Below are positions 34,285-34,317 of a stretch of 34,317 nt of DNA, one piece after another. Every line of letters starts with the position of its first letter. The first letter of the stretch is position 1. The notes beneath the pieces were generated by a model, which did no database searches, was not told where the DNA came from, and worked only from the letters and a program-made list of their open reading frames with translations. Source of the DNA: Segetibacter aerophilus (lineage in GTDB: Bacteria; Bacteroidota; Bacteroidia; Chitinophagales; Chitinophagaceae); the NCBI RefSeq assembly GCF_007991655.1, contig NZ_BJYT01000037.1:1-34317 (forward strand), written 5' to 3'. The translations under genes were made by a program, and so were the position numbers.

Positions 34285-34317
34285 AATAATCTAAGAAGTA
34301 AGTTCTTTATGCTTTTT

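Overview
The window is a chromosomal stretch, moderately AT-rich, from a member of the Bacteroidota. A Chitinophagaceae-like soil bacterium is my best guess. Support: two TonB-dependent receptors with an N-terminal carboxypeptidase-regulatory-like domain, a DUF2723 (GT117-type) membrane protein, a secreted Tricorn-like S41 peptidase, weak Shine-Dalgarno signals, and several upstream regions with the Bacteroidota promoter form TTTG-N17-19-TANNTTTG. I see no rRNA, tRNA, CRISPR array, transposase or phage gene.

Layout. 1-8.6 kb is housekeeping: mutS and an aspartate kinase on the minus strand, then gyrA followed 21 bp later by an exported repeat-type protein on the plus strand, closed by a strong terminator. 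8.7-14.6 kb holds a type II NADH dehydrogenase, a small helical-repeat protein, a TonB-dependent receptor and a two-domain chromate transporter. 14.9-18.2 kb is a secreted Tricorn-like protease. 26.4-34.2 kb holds a GapN-like aldehyde dehydrogenase with an altered catalytic motif, the large DUF2723 protein and a second TonB-dependent receptor.

The most interesting part is 18.25-26.2 kb. On the plus strand, a membrane desaturase/hydroxylase is followed by an Aur1-like PAP2 enzyme. Converging on them is a compact minus-strand gene set: a second membrane desaturase, a Rieske mononuclear-iron oxygenase (ATGA overlap), a 255-aa protein of unknown function, a GH3-type adenylate-forming enzyme (17-nt overlap), a tandem-GNAT protein (32-nt overlap) and an exported START-domain protein. 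Together these supply chain desaturation or hydroxylation, carboxylate activation and amide or ester formation, acyl transfer, possible head-group transfer and lipid binding. I read it as a candidate pathway for an unusual acyl-amino-acid or sphingolipid-like product. No core synthase (PKS, NRPS, serine palmitoyltransferase) lies inside the window, so the substrate would have to come from elsewhere.

Non-coding structure. At least three intergenic copies of a degenerate element with the core GTGCGACGCAAGA occur (about 4.3, 14.7 and 24.1 kb). A second 23-nt element containing a small hairpin appears almost identically near both ends of the window (14-36 and 34262-34284). Clear stem-loop terminators lie at 8607-8640, 10751-10775, 26411-26463 and 28241-28268. 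Good Bacteroidota-type promoters precede the aspartate kinase and the first TonB receptor. A TACCTTTG box inside the 5' end of the longest ndh frame argues for a shorter ndh start.
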